Source: Paenibacillus azoreducens | GTDB lineage: Bacteria > Bacillota > Bacilli > Paenibacillales > Paenibacillaceae | Assembly: GCF_021654775.1 (NCBI RefSeq) | Contig: NZ_AP025343.1 | Coordinates: forward strand, 3,997,501-4,061,500 | Length of the DNA stretch: 64,000 nt | Direction of reading: 5' to 3' | Shown here: piece after piece, positions 33,466-42,276 of the stretch | Numbering within the stretch: the stretch's first letter is position 1 | Layout of the letters: each line of letters begins with the position of its first letter | Translations under genes and position numbers: made by a program | Notes under the pieces: model-generated | Told to the model about the DNA's origin: nothing | What the model saw: the letters and a program-made list of their open reading frames with translations, nothing else | The model's database searches: none

Positions 33466-33897
33466 TTATTGGTGCGAATCGGTAAAAATTTGCCAGGTAA
33501 CGCCAAACTTATCGATTACAATGGCGTAAGCAGGACTAAAAAACGTCTCTTGTAGAGGCATTTCAACTTGTCCGCCTTCTTTCAAGGCTTGGAAGAACTG
33601 GGATGACTGTTCTTTGTCGTTGGATGAAATACAAATGGTGACCTGGTTTCCGGATTGATGTGGTTGACCGGGAAATGTATCGGAAAACATAATGACATCT
33701 TCCCCGATTTGTATCGTTGCATGTGATACGAGGCTTTTGGCTTCCGCCGGTAAAGGCATTTCAGGGTTTTCCGGCATTTCTCCAAACGTTTGTTTAAAAG
33801 CAACTTTGGCACCTAATGTCTTTTCATAAAATTGAATCGCTTCAGTTGCATTACCGTTCATAACGAAATATGGTATCAGTTTAACAGCCACAGCCAA
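33466..33897 (-). CDS. PhnB-like VOC family protein
   Basis: A 143-residue single VOC (glyoxalase/bleomycin resistance) domain protein of the PhnB/DUF1338-like branch: VKLIPYFVMNGNATEAIQFYEKTLGAKV at the start, an IMFSDTFPG strand in the middle and DKFGVTWQIF at the end. Function within this branch is not settled. Single gene. Confidence 0.85.
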   Translation of the reverse strand: MAVAVKLIPYFVMNGNATEAIQFYEKTLGAKVAFKQTFGEMPENPEMPLPAEAKSLVSHATIQIGEDVIMFSDTFPGQPHQSGNQVTICISSNDKEQSSQFFQALKEGGQVEMPLQETFFSPAYAIVIDKFGVTWQIFTDSHQ

Positions 33898-34089
33898 ACA
33901 ACCTCCTATGTTCCCAATATATTTTCGCTTCTACTTTCTCAAATCAAGACCTAGTATAACACTCGATTGTAAAATCAATACCAAGATAGTTGAAGAAAAA
34001 CCTTATGACAAATTCAGTTTTTGTGATTATCCAAATCCATTTTCGGAAATGACTGTATAAGGAATCATTTGCGCATATGGAGATGAATC

Positions 34090-34788
34090 ATGGATAGCAT
34101 TTGGGAATACTCTGTTAGGACCTTATTAAGTTTTGTGATTTTGCTGATATTAACCAGGCTTTCTGGAAAAAAGCAATTAAGTCATATGACGTTTTTCACC
34201 TATATTACAGGCATTGCGCTTGGCAATATAGCCGGTGATACGATCGTCCATAAAGATATACCGATCTATGCCGGTATTACCGGAATGACATTGTGGACTA
34301 TACTGACGATTTTCATAGAGAAAATATGCCTTAAATCGCCTTGGCTTAGGGATATACTCGATGGGGAACCGGCAATCGTCATCCAGAAAGGCAAAATACA
34401 AACCAAAGCCATGGCTTTGAGCAAATTAAATATGGACGATTTAAGCATGCTGCTTAGGGAAAAGGACATTTTTTCCATTCGGGAAGTTGACTATGCGATT
34501 CTGGAACCCAACGGACAACTCAGTGTCTTAAAGAAGCAGGAAAACGACTATCCAACCAAAAAGGATATGAAAATCCCTACCCAAGAGCGCTTATATCTCC
34601 CTACTAAGCTTATTGTCGATGGCAAAATCATGGAGCAGAACCTAAAGAATCTGCATTTCGATCACGATTGGCTTGATCAGCAAATTAAAAAGTTAGGGGC
34701 GAATTCCGTTCAGGAAGTATTTTTTGCCGAGCTGCAAAGCGACGGAAGCGTTTATCTGGATAAAAAACAAGAGCAGCAAAACGGATAG
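34090..34788 (+). CDS. YetF/DUF421 family membrane protein
   Basis: A 232-residue protein with three N-terminal membrane segments (residues ~8-85; LLILTRLSGKKQLSHMTFFTY is the family motif) and a cytosolic DUF421 domain (GEPAIVIQKGKI, LREKDIFSIREVDYAILEPNGQLSVLKK). Family members such as YetF and YdfS are spore or membrane proteins of unclear role. Ribosome site GGAG 7 nt before ATG. Confidence 0.9.
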   Translation: MDSIWEYSVRTLLSFVILLILTRLSGKKQLSHMTFFTYITGIALGNIAGDTIVHKDIPIYAGITGMTLWTILTIFIEKICLKSPWLRDILDGEPAIVIQKGKIQTKAMALSKLNMDDLSMLLREKDIFSIREVDYAILEPNGQLSVLKKQENDYPTKKDMKIPTQERLYLPTKLIVDGKIMEQNLKNLHFDHDWLDQQIKKLGANSVQEVFFAELQSDGSVYLDKKQEQQNG

Positions 34789-34799
34789 CGCAAGGCTGC

Positions 34800-34857
34800 A
34801 AAAAAAGGGCGCAAGCTCTAGCCATGCGTGTCAACTTTTTTTCGCGCCCTGTCTTTT
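34800..34857. terminator. bidirectional terminator between convergent genes
   Basis: GGGCGC (34807-34812) and GCGCCC (34844-34849), extended by A/T pairs, with T-runs on both sides. Confidence 0.7.
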
Positions 34858-34864
34858 TGATCGA

Positions 34865-35842
34865 CTAAGCGATATAAAATATGCTTTTACCCGCTAAAAA
34901 AGGATTGCAGTAATTGGCGCATAGCCGTGGCATCCGTTCACGCATCCAGGCATGCACGGATTCATTCTCCATCTGAAAGGCATAATATCCGATGATCGCA
35001 ACCAGCATAAAACCTTCAATCAATACCCTGTCGTCTGTATGCATGCCGCTGTGCCCGTAATATCCTTCAAGAAAGATGTCCCGATGGTCGGCAGGAATCA
35101 TTTGCGCACCCATAGCGGCATCCAATAAATAATACCCTGTACCGAAAAAGCCAAAATCAATAAAGCTCATTTCTCCTTCAGCAGTCACGATCACATTGCC
35201 CATACCCAGATCGCCATGAATAAGTCCCCATGTTTCGGCCGTTTTTCCTTTTTCCTCAAGCCGGGAGTTAATCAGCCTAATCGTTTGTTCAATGATCGCA
35301 ACATCCGCAGACGTAAATAATCCCCGCTCCAGCCCCTTATGAATAATTTTGACCATCTGATTGTTATAGGGGATCCCTTGGCTAGGTCGCTTCTCCAAAC
35401 CGTCATGTGGATACTCGCGGAAAAATGAATGGAGCTCACCAAGCTGATGACCAAGTTTTCTGACCACTTCACGTTCGATCAAGTCTTCCTTGTTCAGATC
35501 CCTTCCTTTCAGCCACGTCAACAGTGAGCAATTTAAACGGACTCCATTCTGTTCGATGACTGTAATCAACTCTCCATCAAGATTGCGCAGCGGCTGCTGA
35601 GCCGTAACACCGCTTCGGGATGCCAATTGTTCAAGCATTTGCAGTTCCCCGTGCAGTCCGTCGTATGTATGCTGTAACCCTGCCATCCCATCTTTGACCG
35701 GCTGGTGAATCCGCAGCAAATAAGAGTTCCCTTCAGCGTCATCCACCCTGTATGTTCGATTCTCGTTATGCCTCAGAAAATTTAACACAGGCTGATGAAG
35801 ATCATACCTGTTTAAAATACCGTAAATGTCTTCATCTTTCAT
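34865..35842 (-). CDS. aminoglycoside phosphotransferase (APH)-fold kinase, stress protein-like
   Basis: About 325 residues. The kinase motifs of the APH/choline kinase fold are clear: VDDAEGNSYLLRIHQP (ATP lysine region replaced by R-I-H), WGLIHGDLGMGNVIV (Brenner motif HGDLxxxN) and SFIDFGFFGTGYYLLD (DFG-like metal site). It may phosphorylate a small metabolite; the presence of an R rather than K in the N-lobe is typical of several homoserine-kinase-like or YihE-like relatives. ATG 35842 has AAAGGA at good distance and is preferred to ATG 35851. It overlaps the preceding acetyltransferase gene by 11 nt. Confidence 0.83.
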   Translation of the reverse strand: MKDEDIYGILNRYDLHQPVLNFLRHNENRTYRVDDAEGNSYLLRIHQPVKDGMAGLQHTYDGLHGELQMLEQLASRSGVTAQQPLRNLDGELITVIEQNGVRLNCSLLTWLKGRDLNKEDLIEREVVRKLGHQLGELHSFFREYPHDGLEKRPSQGIPYNNQMVKIIHKGLERGLFTSADVAIIEQTIRLINSRLEEKGKTAETWGLIHGDLGMGNVIVTAEGEMSFIDFGFFGTGYYLLDAAMGAQMIPADHRDIFLEGYYGHSGMHTDDRVLIEGFMLVAIIGYYAFQMENESVHAWMRERMPRLCANYCNPFLAGKSIFYIA

Positions 35843-36455
35843 TGAAAGCATCCTTTCTTGCCCATTCCGACTTCAAAATCCCATATTGATATTCATCCAC
35901 CCATTGGCCTTTCGACATATAGTTTTGCAATAAATGCCCTTCCCTTCTCATACCCACACGTTCAAGCACGGCAGCGGATTTGCGGTTCCGGACGTCCGTA
36001 AAGGCGATGATTTTATGTTTTGAAAGTGAATCAAAAAGATAATGCAGAAGCATGCGGACAGCTTCAGTCGCATAACCCTGCCCCTGATACTCTGGCGCAA
36101 GTGTAAAGCCGATTTCAACGATGCGTGGTTCATCCAACGTATGAAGCGCACAATCTCCTATGAGTTGATCAGTCTCGTTTAAAGCGATCGCAAACTGGAA
36201 CCAGCTTCCGGGAATATCCGGCTGATGTTGGATCTGTTCCTTTACAAACGCTTCCGCTTCGTCGTATTGGTAATTCTCCCATGACTGGAACTTGGCGACT
36301 TCCGGATTCGAACGGTACAGATAAAAAGGCTGCGTATCATCCATTCGAAATCTCCTTAACATTAAACGGCTTGATTTTGCAAAAACTTGATCGTCATTTT
36401 CCAACGTTTTAACCTCCGGCTCTTGAATATATTTGCGATTCAACCATTTGAACAT
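35832..36455 (-). CDS. GNAT acetyltransferase (RimJ/RimL type)
   Basis: A 207-residue acetyltransferase_3 family protein: SSRLMLRRFRMDDTQPFYLYRSNPEV, the acetyl-CoA motif LAPEYQGQGYATEAVRMLLHYLF near residue 128, and ERVGMRREGHLLQNYMSKGQWVDEYQYGIL at the end, typical of RimJ/RimL/YdaF proteins. The first ~25 residues are extra. Co-transcribed with the following APH-fold kinase (overlapping genes). Confidence 0.87.
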   Translation of the reverse strand: MFKWLNRKYIQEPEVKTLENDDQVFAKSSRLMLRRFRMDDTQPFYLYRSNPEVAKFQSWENYQYDEAEAFVKEQIQHQPDIPGSWFQFAIALNETDQLIGDCALHTLDEPRIVEIGFTLAPEYQGQGYATEAVRMLLHYLFDSLSKHKIIAFTDVRNRKSAAVLERVGMRREGHLLQNYMSKGQWVDEYQYGILKSEWARKDAFNER

Positions 36456-36509
36456 ATGTTCATTCTAACTGTTATGCGTATTCAAAGGGAAGACCGCTTT
36501 GAGCCGTAA

Positions 36510-37562
36510 TCACTCAGCGGCCTGGCCGGCATGCGCAAGCGACAACAATATGAGCACTAATCCCTGCCCATATAACGTCGGATAGCACGGAATTTGATTA
36601 TAGGCCGGAATATTCGGCATTACAGGCGTTCCTCCGGAAACGCCTTGCACTGTTCCTTCCAGATCGATGTACTTCTTCACGCCTTGCAGCGTATTCCGAA
36701 CAGCTTCTTTATACGTATGATCCAACCAGCCCTTTCGAATACCGGCTAACCATCCCGCCGCAATCCCCGCACTGCCGGACGTTTCCTCGGCAAATTCGGG
36801 TTGATCCAATACAGTATTCCATAAACCGCTTTCTCTTTGGTATTGCCTCAAGCCTGCTGCTAGTTGTTGATAGCGCTCTAAGATTTCCTCAGACAGTTGG
36901 GTCAGATCATTGATTTCTTCGGCAATCCAGGGGCTAGCCAGGAGAACCCATGCATTGGCGCGTGCCCAACGGGCGGCAGACATATGATTCCCTTCGGCGC
37001 CATTCCAACCGTGAAACAGCACACCCGTCTCCGGATCCTGAAGCAGCCGCAAATGGACGAGCAATTGGAATTCCGCTTCTTTGGCGTATTTGCTGTCTCC
37101 GGTCAACCTTGCAAGTCTGGCCAAAAAGATGACCGCCATAAATAAGGTGTCCGCCCATGCTTGTTCGGAAAATTGGGCCTCCTCCGTAACGGTATGCTCA
37201 AAGGCGCCTTCACGGGTGCGGGGCGCTTCCGACAGCATCCAATCTCCGATCTTCGTTGCGGATTCCAAATACCATCGTTCCCCGGTGATCCGGTACAATG
37301 CCGGAAAGATCGCATACGGCGCCATCGAATTGATGACTTTTACCTGATCGCTTTTATGCCTGTTGCGCTCCGTCCACTGCCGCAAATAATCAATCGCTTT
37401 GGGATCGCCTGCCAATTGCCCGTAGGCAAGGATTGAAATAACTCCGACCCCCGGTACCCAGTCCCATTTTTCAATATCCATTCCCCAGTCGCTTGCCGGG
37501 GCATCGATCATCCGGTGAAATACGCGTTCCGCCAATTCCTTGAATTGATTTTTCATACTCAT
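36510..37562 (-). CDS. unsaturated rhamnogalacturonyl/glucuronyl hydrolase (GH105/GH88)
   Basis: A 350-residue (alpha/alpha)6-barrel glycosidase of the YteR/YesR type, intracellular (no signal peptide). Family features: VPGVGVISILAYGQ, TEEAQFSEQAWADTLFMAVIFLARLARLTGD (catalytic Asp in WADTLFM), RWARANAWVLLASPWIAEE and EETSGSAGIAAGWLAGIRKGWL. It removes the unsaturated uronyl residue from lyase-cut pectin or related disaccharides. A divergent AraC regulator gene lies 254 bases away and probably controls it. Confidence 0.88.
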   Translation of the reverse strand: MSMKNQFKELAERVFHRMIDAPASDWGMDIEKWDWVPGVGVISILAYGQLAGDPKAIDYLRQWTERNRHKSDQVKVINSMAPYAIFPALYRITGERWYLESATKIGDWMLSEAPRTREGAFEHTVTEEAQFSEQAWADTLFMAVIFLARLARLTGDSKYAKEAEFQLLVHLRLLQDPETGVLFHGWNGAEGNHMSAARWARANAWVLLASPWIAEEINDLTQLSEEILERYQQLAAGLRQYQRESGLWNTVLDQPEFAEETSGSAGIAAGWLAGIRKGWLDHTYKEAVRNTLQGVKKYIDLEGTVQGVSGGTPVMPNIPAYNQIPCYPTLYGQGLVLILLSLAHAGQAAE

Positions 37563-37816
37563 TTGCCCACTCCCTAACCAAGATTAACTACCTAATGCGC
37601 TTCAATTAATGGCGCCTGATTTAAATGTAAAGGATTTGATCCTGCCAGGCTTGGTTTCTTGTACAGAAATTATGGGGATTTTTCCATAAACTCGGGAGAG
37701 CTTTCGCATAAAACATGATAAAATTTACTTACTCCCAGCAAGTGAGATTTGAAGCGCCGCACGATGCCGGTTCACCATGTCTATCATCTTATTTTGGGAA
37801 CAGGAGACTTCATATC

Positions 37817-38698
37817 ATGGACTCAAGTTATATCCCTACTGACTATCGAATGGATGACGAAACAAATCGCTTTCTGGATCATTTTCCTGTCCATTGTTTT
37901 TTTCGCAGCGGTATGATCGGCCAAAATAAGATGCATGCCCATCGGGGCTATGAGCTCTATTTTTGCATGGAGGGTTATGGCAAGCTGCTGGTCACAGATC
38001 GCATGTACTCATTGCTTCCAGGCGCCGTTGCCATTATCAAGCCGTATGTTCTGCATCGGCCATCTGTTGTCGGAACGAAACCTCTGCACCGAGTCGTGCT
38101 TGCGCTGGATGAACATTATGTACAGACATTCGACCCGTTGCCGGGAATGAAGCGCTGCGTTGACATGGTGTTCGCCGAACCGCAGCCCTTCTGGCAATTA
38201 AGTGATGAGAAAATGTTGGCAGCAAGAAGGATTCTGCAGCAGCTTGCCCGGGAGATTACCGAACGGCCGGATTTTTACGAAACAGCTATGCTTTCTCTGC
38301 TTGCCGAATTATTCGTCATGCTGGCAAGAGAACAGCATTCCACTTCCAGTGCGAACGATCATGAGGACACCGCGTTTCATTTAACTGAGCGCATTTTAAG
38401 TTATTTATCCGCTCATTATGCCGACCCGATTGAGGTCAGCCGTTTGCATGAACGCTTTAATGTCTCGAGGTCGCATATGTACGAACAATTCAAGCAGTCA
38501 ACCGGCTACTCCTTAAACCGTTATCTAACGATATATCGTATCAATCAGGCCAAAAGGCTTCTTGTAGATACACCACTCCCTGTGACCGAGGTTGCTTCCG
38601 CCGCCGGTTTTGGCGATCTCTCGCATTTCTTCCATACGTTCAAAAGCGAAACGGGCATAACGCCAAGCACGTTTCGCAAGCAAAATCGGAACGAATGA
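37817..38698 (+). CDS. AraC family transcriptional regulator
   Basis: About 293 residues. An N-terminal cupin domain (HRGYELYFCMEGYGKLLVTDRMYSLLPGAVAIIKPYVLHRP) for sugar or ligand sensing and a C-terminal double helix-turn-helix (ISRLHERFNVSRSHMYEQFK-type first helix pair; ITEVASAAGFGDLSHFFHTFKSETGITPSTFRKQ) identify the AraC family. ATG 37817 with AGGAG upstream is preferred to an earlier in-frame ATG at 37715 without a site. Divergent from GH105, likely target. Confidence 0.9.
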   Translation: MDSSYIPTDYRMDDETNRFLDHFPVHCFFRSGMIGQNKMHAHRGYELYFCMEGYGKLLVTDRMYSLLPGAVAIIKPYVLHRPSVVGTKPLHRVVLALDEHYVQTFDPLPGMKRCVDMVFAEPQPFWQLSDEKMLAARRILQQLAREITERPDFYETAMLSLLAELFVMLAREQHSTSSANDHEDTAFHLTERILSYLSAHYADPIEVSRLHERFNVSRSHMYEQFKQSTGYSLNRYLTIYRINQAKRLLVDTPLPVTEVASAAGFGDLSHFFHTFKSETGITPSTFRKQNRNE

Positions 38699-38804
38699 TA
38701 CCCGCATTATTAAACGGATTGCCTAGGGCATTCGGGGAGTTTTTCATGCTTCGCGCAAGATTTCCTGAATGTGAGCCGGATGCGCAATGCATGCCCCAAG
38801 GAAA

Positions 38805-38850
38805 CAAAAAAAGCCTTGTCTCCTGAAAATCCAGATGACAAGGCTTTTTC
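38805..38850. terminator. bidirectional terminator between AraC and nhaC genes
   Basis: AAGCCTTGTC and GACAAGGCTT arms with A/T runs outside on both strands. Confidence 0.85.
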
Positions 38851-38865
38851 GCAGCAATCAATATG

Positions 38866-40254
38866 TTATTTTGCTATCGCTTTTTCGCTGCCAAGCGAAT
38901 TCCTCTGCAATCGTGGAATCAGGGCATAGGCAAACGTAAATATCGGACTTAGCCACAAAAAGGTTGCATAAGGTATATATTCGACAACCGGTACCCCAAG
39001 GGTCGCAGCAAAAAAGGCGCCGCTCACGCCCCATGGAATCAGCGGGTTCACCAGCGTGCCGCAGTCTTCCAACGTCCGTGATAATGTCTTCGCCGGAAGA
39101 GTTCTGCGGGCATATTCATCCTTAAACATTTGGCCAGGCAGCAGGATTGAAAGATACTGCTCGCCTGTCATGGCGTTGACCGCGATCGATGACGCGCCTG
39201 TCATCAGGACGATGCTGCTGCTCCGCTTCAACGGCTCGACGAGTTTACGGAAAAAAGCTTCGATAACGCCGCAATGCTGCAGCAAACCTCCCAGTGATAA
39301 CGCAATGAGGATCAGGGATACGGACCACATCATCGATTGCAACCCGCCACGGTTAACGATGGAAGCTACCGTTTCGTTTGCAATCGTGCTTTTGTAACCA
39401 TTCTGCATCACGTTAAACCAGACGTCGACGGCCGTCTGATGCTGAATAAGCGCGGTCACGAGGAGTCCGGTAACGATTCCGGTAATCAGTGTCGGCAGAA
39501 TCGGAATCCGCTTGAAGGAACAAGCAATAACGGCAAACGGCGACAACAAAGTCAGCCAGTGGATATGGAAGCCGCCTTGCAAAGCAAGTTTGATCTGATC
39601 GATTGAAGTTAGATCGACGTTATCGGCCTTGGGCGCAAACAAGAAAAAGACGGTGGTTGCGACAAGCGCCGGCACGGTTGTGTACATCATGTTGCGGATA
39701 TGAGTGTAAATGGAAACGCCTGCCACAGCAGGGGCAAAATTCGTCGTATCGGATAAAGGCGACATTTTATCGCCAAAACAAGCTCCGCATGCGATCGCTC
39801 CGGCTGCCAAGGTCGGCGAAACGCCCGTCGTCATGGCAATTCCCATAAAAGCGACACCAACGGTGCTGACGGTTGTAAACGAGCTGCCGGTAAACATCGA
39901 CACAACGATGGTGACATATAACGCGCTGATTGCAAAATAATGCGGTTCAATATAATCCAATCCGTAATATAAAATCGTCGGCACCGTTCCGCTCATCATC
40001 CATACGGCGATCAGAATCCCGATAAGCGAAAGGATGAGAATCGGCATAATGGCCGTTTGGATGCCTTGAATAATTGCTGATTCAAGCTTCTTCCACGGAA
40101 ATCCATAGATGCGCAGCAAAGCGGCCGTACCAACGGTCGTTGCCAGCAACGGGAGATGCGGCTGTGCTTTTAATAGAAAGATGGATAGAAACAAAAATGC
40201 CAGAATAAAAACGATGAGAATGATACTTTTGGTAAAACTAAGCTGTCGTTCCAT
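38866..40254 (-). CDS. nhaC: Na+/H+ antiporter NhaC family protein
   Basis: A 462-residue protein with about twelve membrane segments. NhaC-family patterns: MSGTVPTILYYGLDYIEPHYF, MFTGSSFTTVSTVGVAFMGIA, CGACFGDKMSPLSDTTNFAPAVAG (ion-binding region) and SGAFFAATLGVPVVEY. It exchanges Na+ for H+; some relatives exchange malate/lactate, which the sequence does not exclude. AAGGGAG precedes the ATG. Confidence 0.88.
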   Translation of the reverse strand: MERQLSFTKSIILIVFILAFLFLSIFLLKAQPHLPLLATTVGTAALLRIYGFPWKKLESAIIQGIQTAIMPILILSLIGILIAVWMMSGTVPTILYYGLDYIEPHYFAISALYVTIVVSMFTGSSFTTVSTVGVAFMGIAMTTGVSPTLAAGAIACGACFGDKMSPLSDTTNFAPAVAGVSIYTHIRNMMYTTVPALVATTVFFLFAPKADNVDLTSIDQIKLALQGGFHIHWLTLLSPFAVIACSFKRIPILPTLITGIVTGLLVTALIQHQTAVDVWFNVMQNGYKSTIANETVASIVNRGGLQSMMWSVSLILIALSLGGLLQHCGVIEAFFRKLVEPLKRSSSIVLMTGASSIAVNAMTGEQYLSILLPGQMFKDEYARRTLPAKTLSRTLEDCGTLVNPLIPWGVSGAFFAATLGVPVVEYIPYATFLWLSPIFTFAYALIPRLQRNSLGSEKAIAK

Positions 40255-40817
40255 GATGAAAAAAGACTCCCTTATGCATTGTTTTGCGGATGCAGCTATA
40301 TATCCTCGATCCGCTAATGAAAATAAGATGATGCTTCATATTTGCTTTTTGGCTTTTTCGCTTTTTGGCGTAGAAGCACAGGGGTACTATATACGATACG
40401 AACCAATGAGTCAATGTTATAAGTTTACATATATGGTGTTTTTACATGCTGAAGAAATGAATACACATAGCGAAAACCGGGCTGTCCCCAAAGTAGGTTA
40501 GTAGTTTGCTGATCAGACGAATTAGAAACGGTTGGGTAACCCAAAAGTGACGAGCAGAGCTTGTTCTGCATCGACGCATTGCGAAGTCACACAACACTCT
40601 AACGGACACAGCTGACGCTATTGTAGGCAATTTCGACCATTGTGATTTCTAACGGACACAGCTGCAGTTATTTAGTGAAAAAACTCGCTTTTGATGGTGT
40701 TTATGGGCAGTTAAGCGCTGTGGTGTCCGTTACATTTTTAAAATAGCTGTTTTTAGCCATTTAGCGGTCGTGGTGTCCGTTAGAATCGGAAGCGTAGGCG
40801 GAGGCCGCAGTTCATAC
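40255..40817. other. non-coding stretch with inverted-repeat cluster inside a decayed element
   Basis: Bases 40255-40480 are the nhaC upstream region with no clear feature. From 40480 onward the DNA lies between short terminal inverted repeats of a degenerate insertion sequence and includes four copies of AACGGACAC (see repeat entry). Confidence 0.6.
40603..40790. repeat. cluster of AACGGACAC units in two orientations
   Basis: TAACGGACACAGCTG occurs near 40603 and 40648 in forward orientation. GTGTCCGTTA occurs near 40722 and 40772 in reverse orientation. Each unit is flanked by related bases (CGCTATT or TAGCGGT/AAGCGCTGTG). The layout resembles the ACGAAACT cluster at 56795-56925, with a different core word. 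Confidence 0.65.
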
Positions 40818-41132
40818 TGTCCCAAAATGATGCTCAAAGTGATCCTTTACGTTTACCCGCAAATGGTTTACTTTTGCCGTGGCATCGAAAAGCTGCTGCA
40901 AGAAAACCTCCTAGGGCAACAGTCATTCCGGAGTTTCTCCTTGCGAGGGCCAGAGAAGGTCCACGCCGAGTTTGGGATTGTGGCTTTGGCCCACAATCTA
41001 CCGAAGGTGGCGGGCATCCGCACCGCTGCTTTCCTGCAAAAGCGACAGAACAAAAAAAGTTGGACGGAAAACATGACGTTTTCCCGACCAACTTTTTATT
41101 TGGGGGACTTATTGGACAGCCCCTTAAAATGA
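40818..41132 (+). pseudogene. internally deleted IS1182-family transposase remnant
   Basis: The frame joins a segment like the N-terminus of IS1182 transposases (PKMMLKVILYVYPQMVYFCRGIEKLLQEN) directly to a segment like their C-terminus (FRSFSLRGPEKVHAEFGIVALAHNLPKVA). The catalytic DDE core, about 300 residues, is missing. The remaining product cannot be an active transposase. It may mark a non-autonomous element that can be moved by a complete copy. Confidence 0.7.
41054..41098 (-). terminator. terminator of the dehydrogenase gene
   Basis: AAAAAGTTGG / CCAACTTTTT outer arms and GGAAAAC / GTTTTCC inner arms form a long hairpin flanked by T-runs; it lies about 45 bases after the stop of the minus-strand gene. 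Confidence 0.75.
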
Positions 41133-41142
41133 ATCTATCATT

Positions 41143-42171
41143 TTATTTAACGTAGTAATGAAGCGGATAAGTGCGGTATGCCGCCGGAGGCATTTTCTCG
41201 GAAGTGTAAAAACCTGCCGGTGCCTGAAGCAAATCCGGAATGCGGTTGACGACCGTTGCGCAGGTCAGCTCTACTGTTGCCGGCTGCGTAATGTTCACGA
41301 CGGTTTCAGGTTCGCCTTTAATGACCCAATCGTTGTGGTCCACTTCGTCCTCGGCATATACTTTACCGATACATTCCGTGACGATCACCGGTCCCTGATG
41401 GGTAACGGTAGTAACCACTGCGGACATGCCTGTAGCATCGCCGGCCGGAATCGTTTTGCCAAGCGTAGCCGAATCGAGATCCTTTTCATGCGTCATCGGA
41501 ACCAGCTGTTGATCCATCGATTTGATGGTCCAGCCGAACTGGGAACACAGCCATTCGTTGGCGTTTCTCATAAAGGACGGAAGATCGTTGTTGCTGGCAA
41601 TCTTTTCGTCGAATTCCTTCAGCGTCAGACCCGCTCCATGAACTTCCGCAAGCGCGATGCCATACTCTTCGACGTTGTAGCTGGATTTGCCTTCGATTCT
41701 CGTAATTTGATGCGTTGCTCCCGCCAGTGCGGTAATCAAATTGCCCCAGAATACATCTTGATACCCCGAACCGCTCAAAGTGCAGTTATTGTCTTTGGCT
41801 AGCCGGTCCAAGCGATTTGTCAGCGCCGGGGAGGTCGTCCAAGGATAAAATGCTTCTTCGCATGTGCTGATTGCGTTGACGCCGTGACGGGCAGCCAATT
41901 CAAAAGCGCTGTACGTATCCGTCATCAAACTGGTGGTCGAGATGATACATACGTGCGCGTCGCATTCCTTGAATACTTGCTCGGCATCGGAACGGACGGG
42001 AACGTTCAACTTCATGCCCAGTCCTGCCACTTCGCCTACGTCTTTGCCGACAACACTCGGATTCATATCAATTGCCCCTACGATTTCCGCGCCTTTTTCA
42101 TGCAAATATTTCAGGAAAACCTGACCCATTTTACCGCAGCCATACTGAATCACTCTAATTCTTTCATTCAT
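41143..42171 (-). CDS. NAD(P)-binding dehydrogenase, 2,4-diaminopentanoate dehydrogenase-like (DapB-N fold)
   Basis: A 342-residue Rossmann-fold oxidoreductase beginning RVIQYGCGKMGQVFLKYLHEKGAEIVGAID, the DapB_N-type NAD(P) site. The rest (ISTCEEAFYPW, SGSGYQDVFWGNLI) is of the type found in 2,4-diaminopentanoate dehydrogenase and 'dihydrodipicolinate reductase-like' proteins. No other ornithine fermentation gene is nearby, so the substrate is open. Its promoter is a MerR-type site next to a merR gene, so expression probably responds to a ligand of that regulator. Confidence 0.75.
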   Translation of the reverse strand: MNERIRVIQYGCGKMGQVFLKYLHEKGAEIVGAIDMNPSVVGKDVGEVAGLGMKLNVPVRSDAEQVFKECDAHVCIISTTSLMTDTYSAFELAARHGVNAISTCEEAFYPWTTSPALTNRLDRLAKDNNCTLSGSGYQDVFWGNLITALAGATHQITRIEGKSSYNVEEYGIALAEVHGAGLTLKEFDEKIASNNDLPSFMRNANEWLCSQFGWTIKSMDQQLVPMTHEKDLDSATLGKTIPAGDATGMSAVVTTVTHQGPVIVTECIGKVYAEDEVDHNDWVIKGEPETVVNITQPATVELTCATVVNRIPDLLQAPAGFYTSEKMPPAAYRTYPLHYYVK

Positions 42172-42245
42172 GTGGACAACCTCCTAGATTGTTATTTATT
42201 TCACATACTATGTCTTTGATGAATCTTGGGAGCTCCTATGTCCTT

Positions 42246-42276
42246 ATCATAAACTCTATAGTAACTATAGAGTCAA
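42246..42276 (-). promoter_or_regulatory. MerR-type promoter with 19-bp spacer and perfect palindrome
   Basis: Minus strand TTGACT (42271-42276), a 19-bp spacer, TATGAT (42246-42251). A perfect palindrome (arms ACTCTATAG and CTATAGAGT, 3-bp centre; 42253-42273) fills the spacer. MerR regulators bind such dyads and untwist the over-long spacer. It overlaps the last codons of the merR gene and points at the dehydrogenase gene. Confidence 0.88.

Larger units (their letters stand above)
40480..41123 (+). mobile_element. decayed IS1182-like element with short terminal inverted repeats
   Basis: GGGCTGTCC at 40481-40489 is repeated in inverted form (GGACAGCCC) at 41114-41122. The interior carries a shortened transposase frame (40818-41132) made of an N-terminal and a C-terminal IS1182 fragment. 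The inverted-repeat match is short, so the limits are approximate. Confidence 0.55.
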
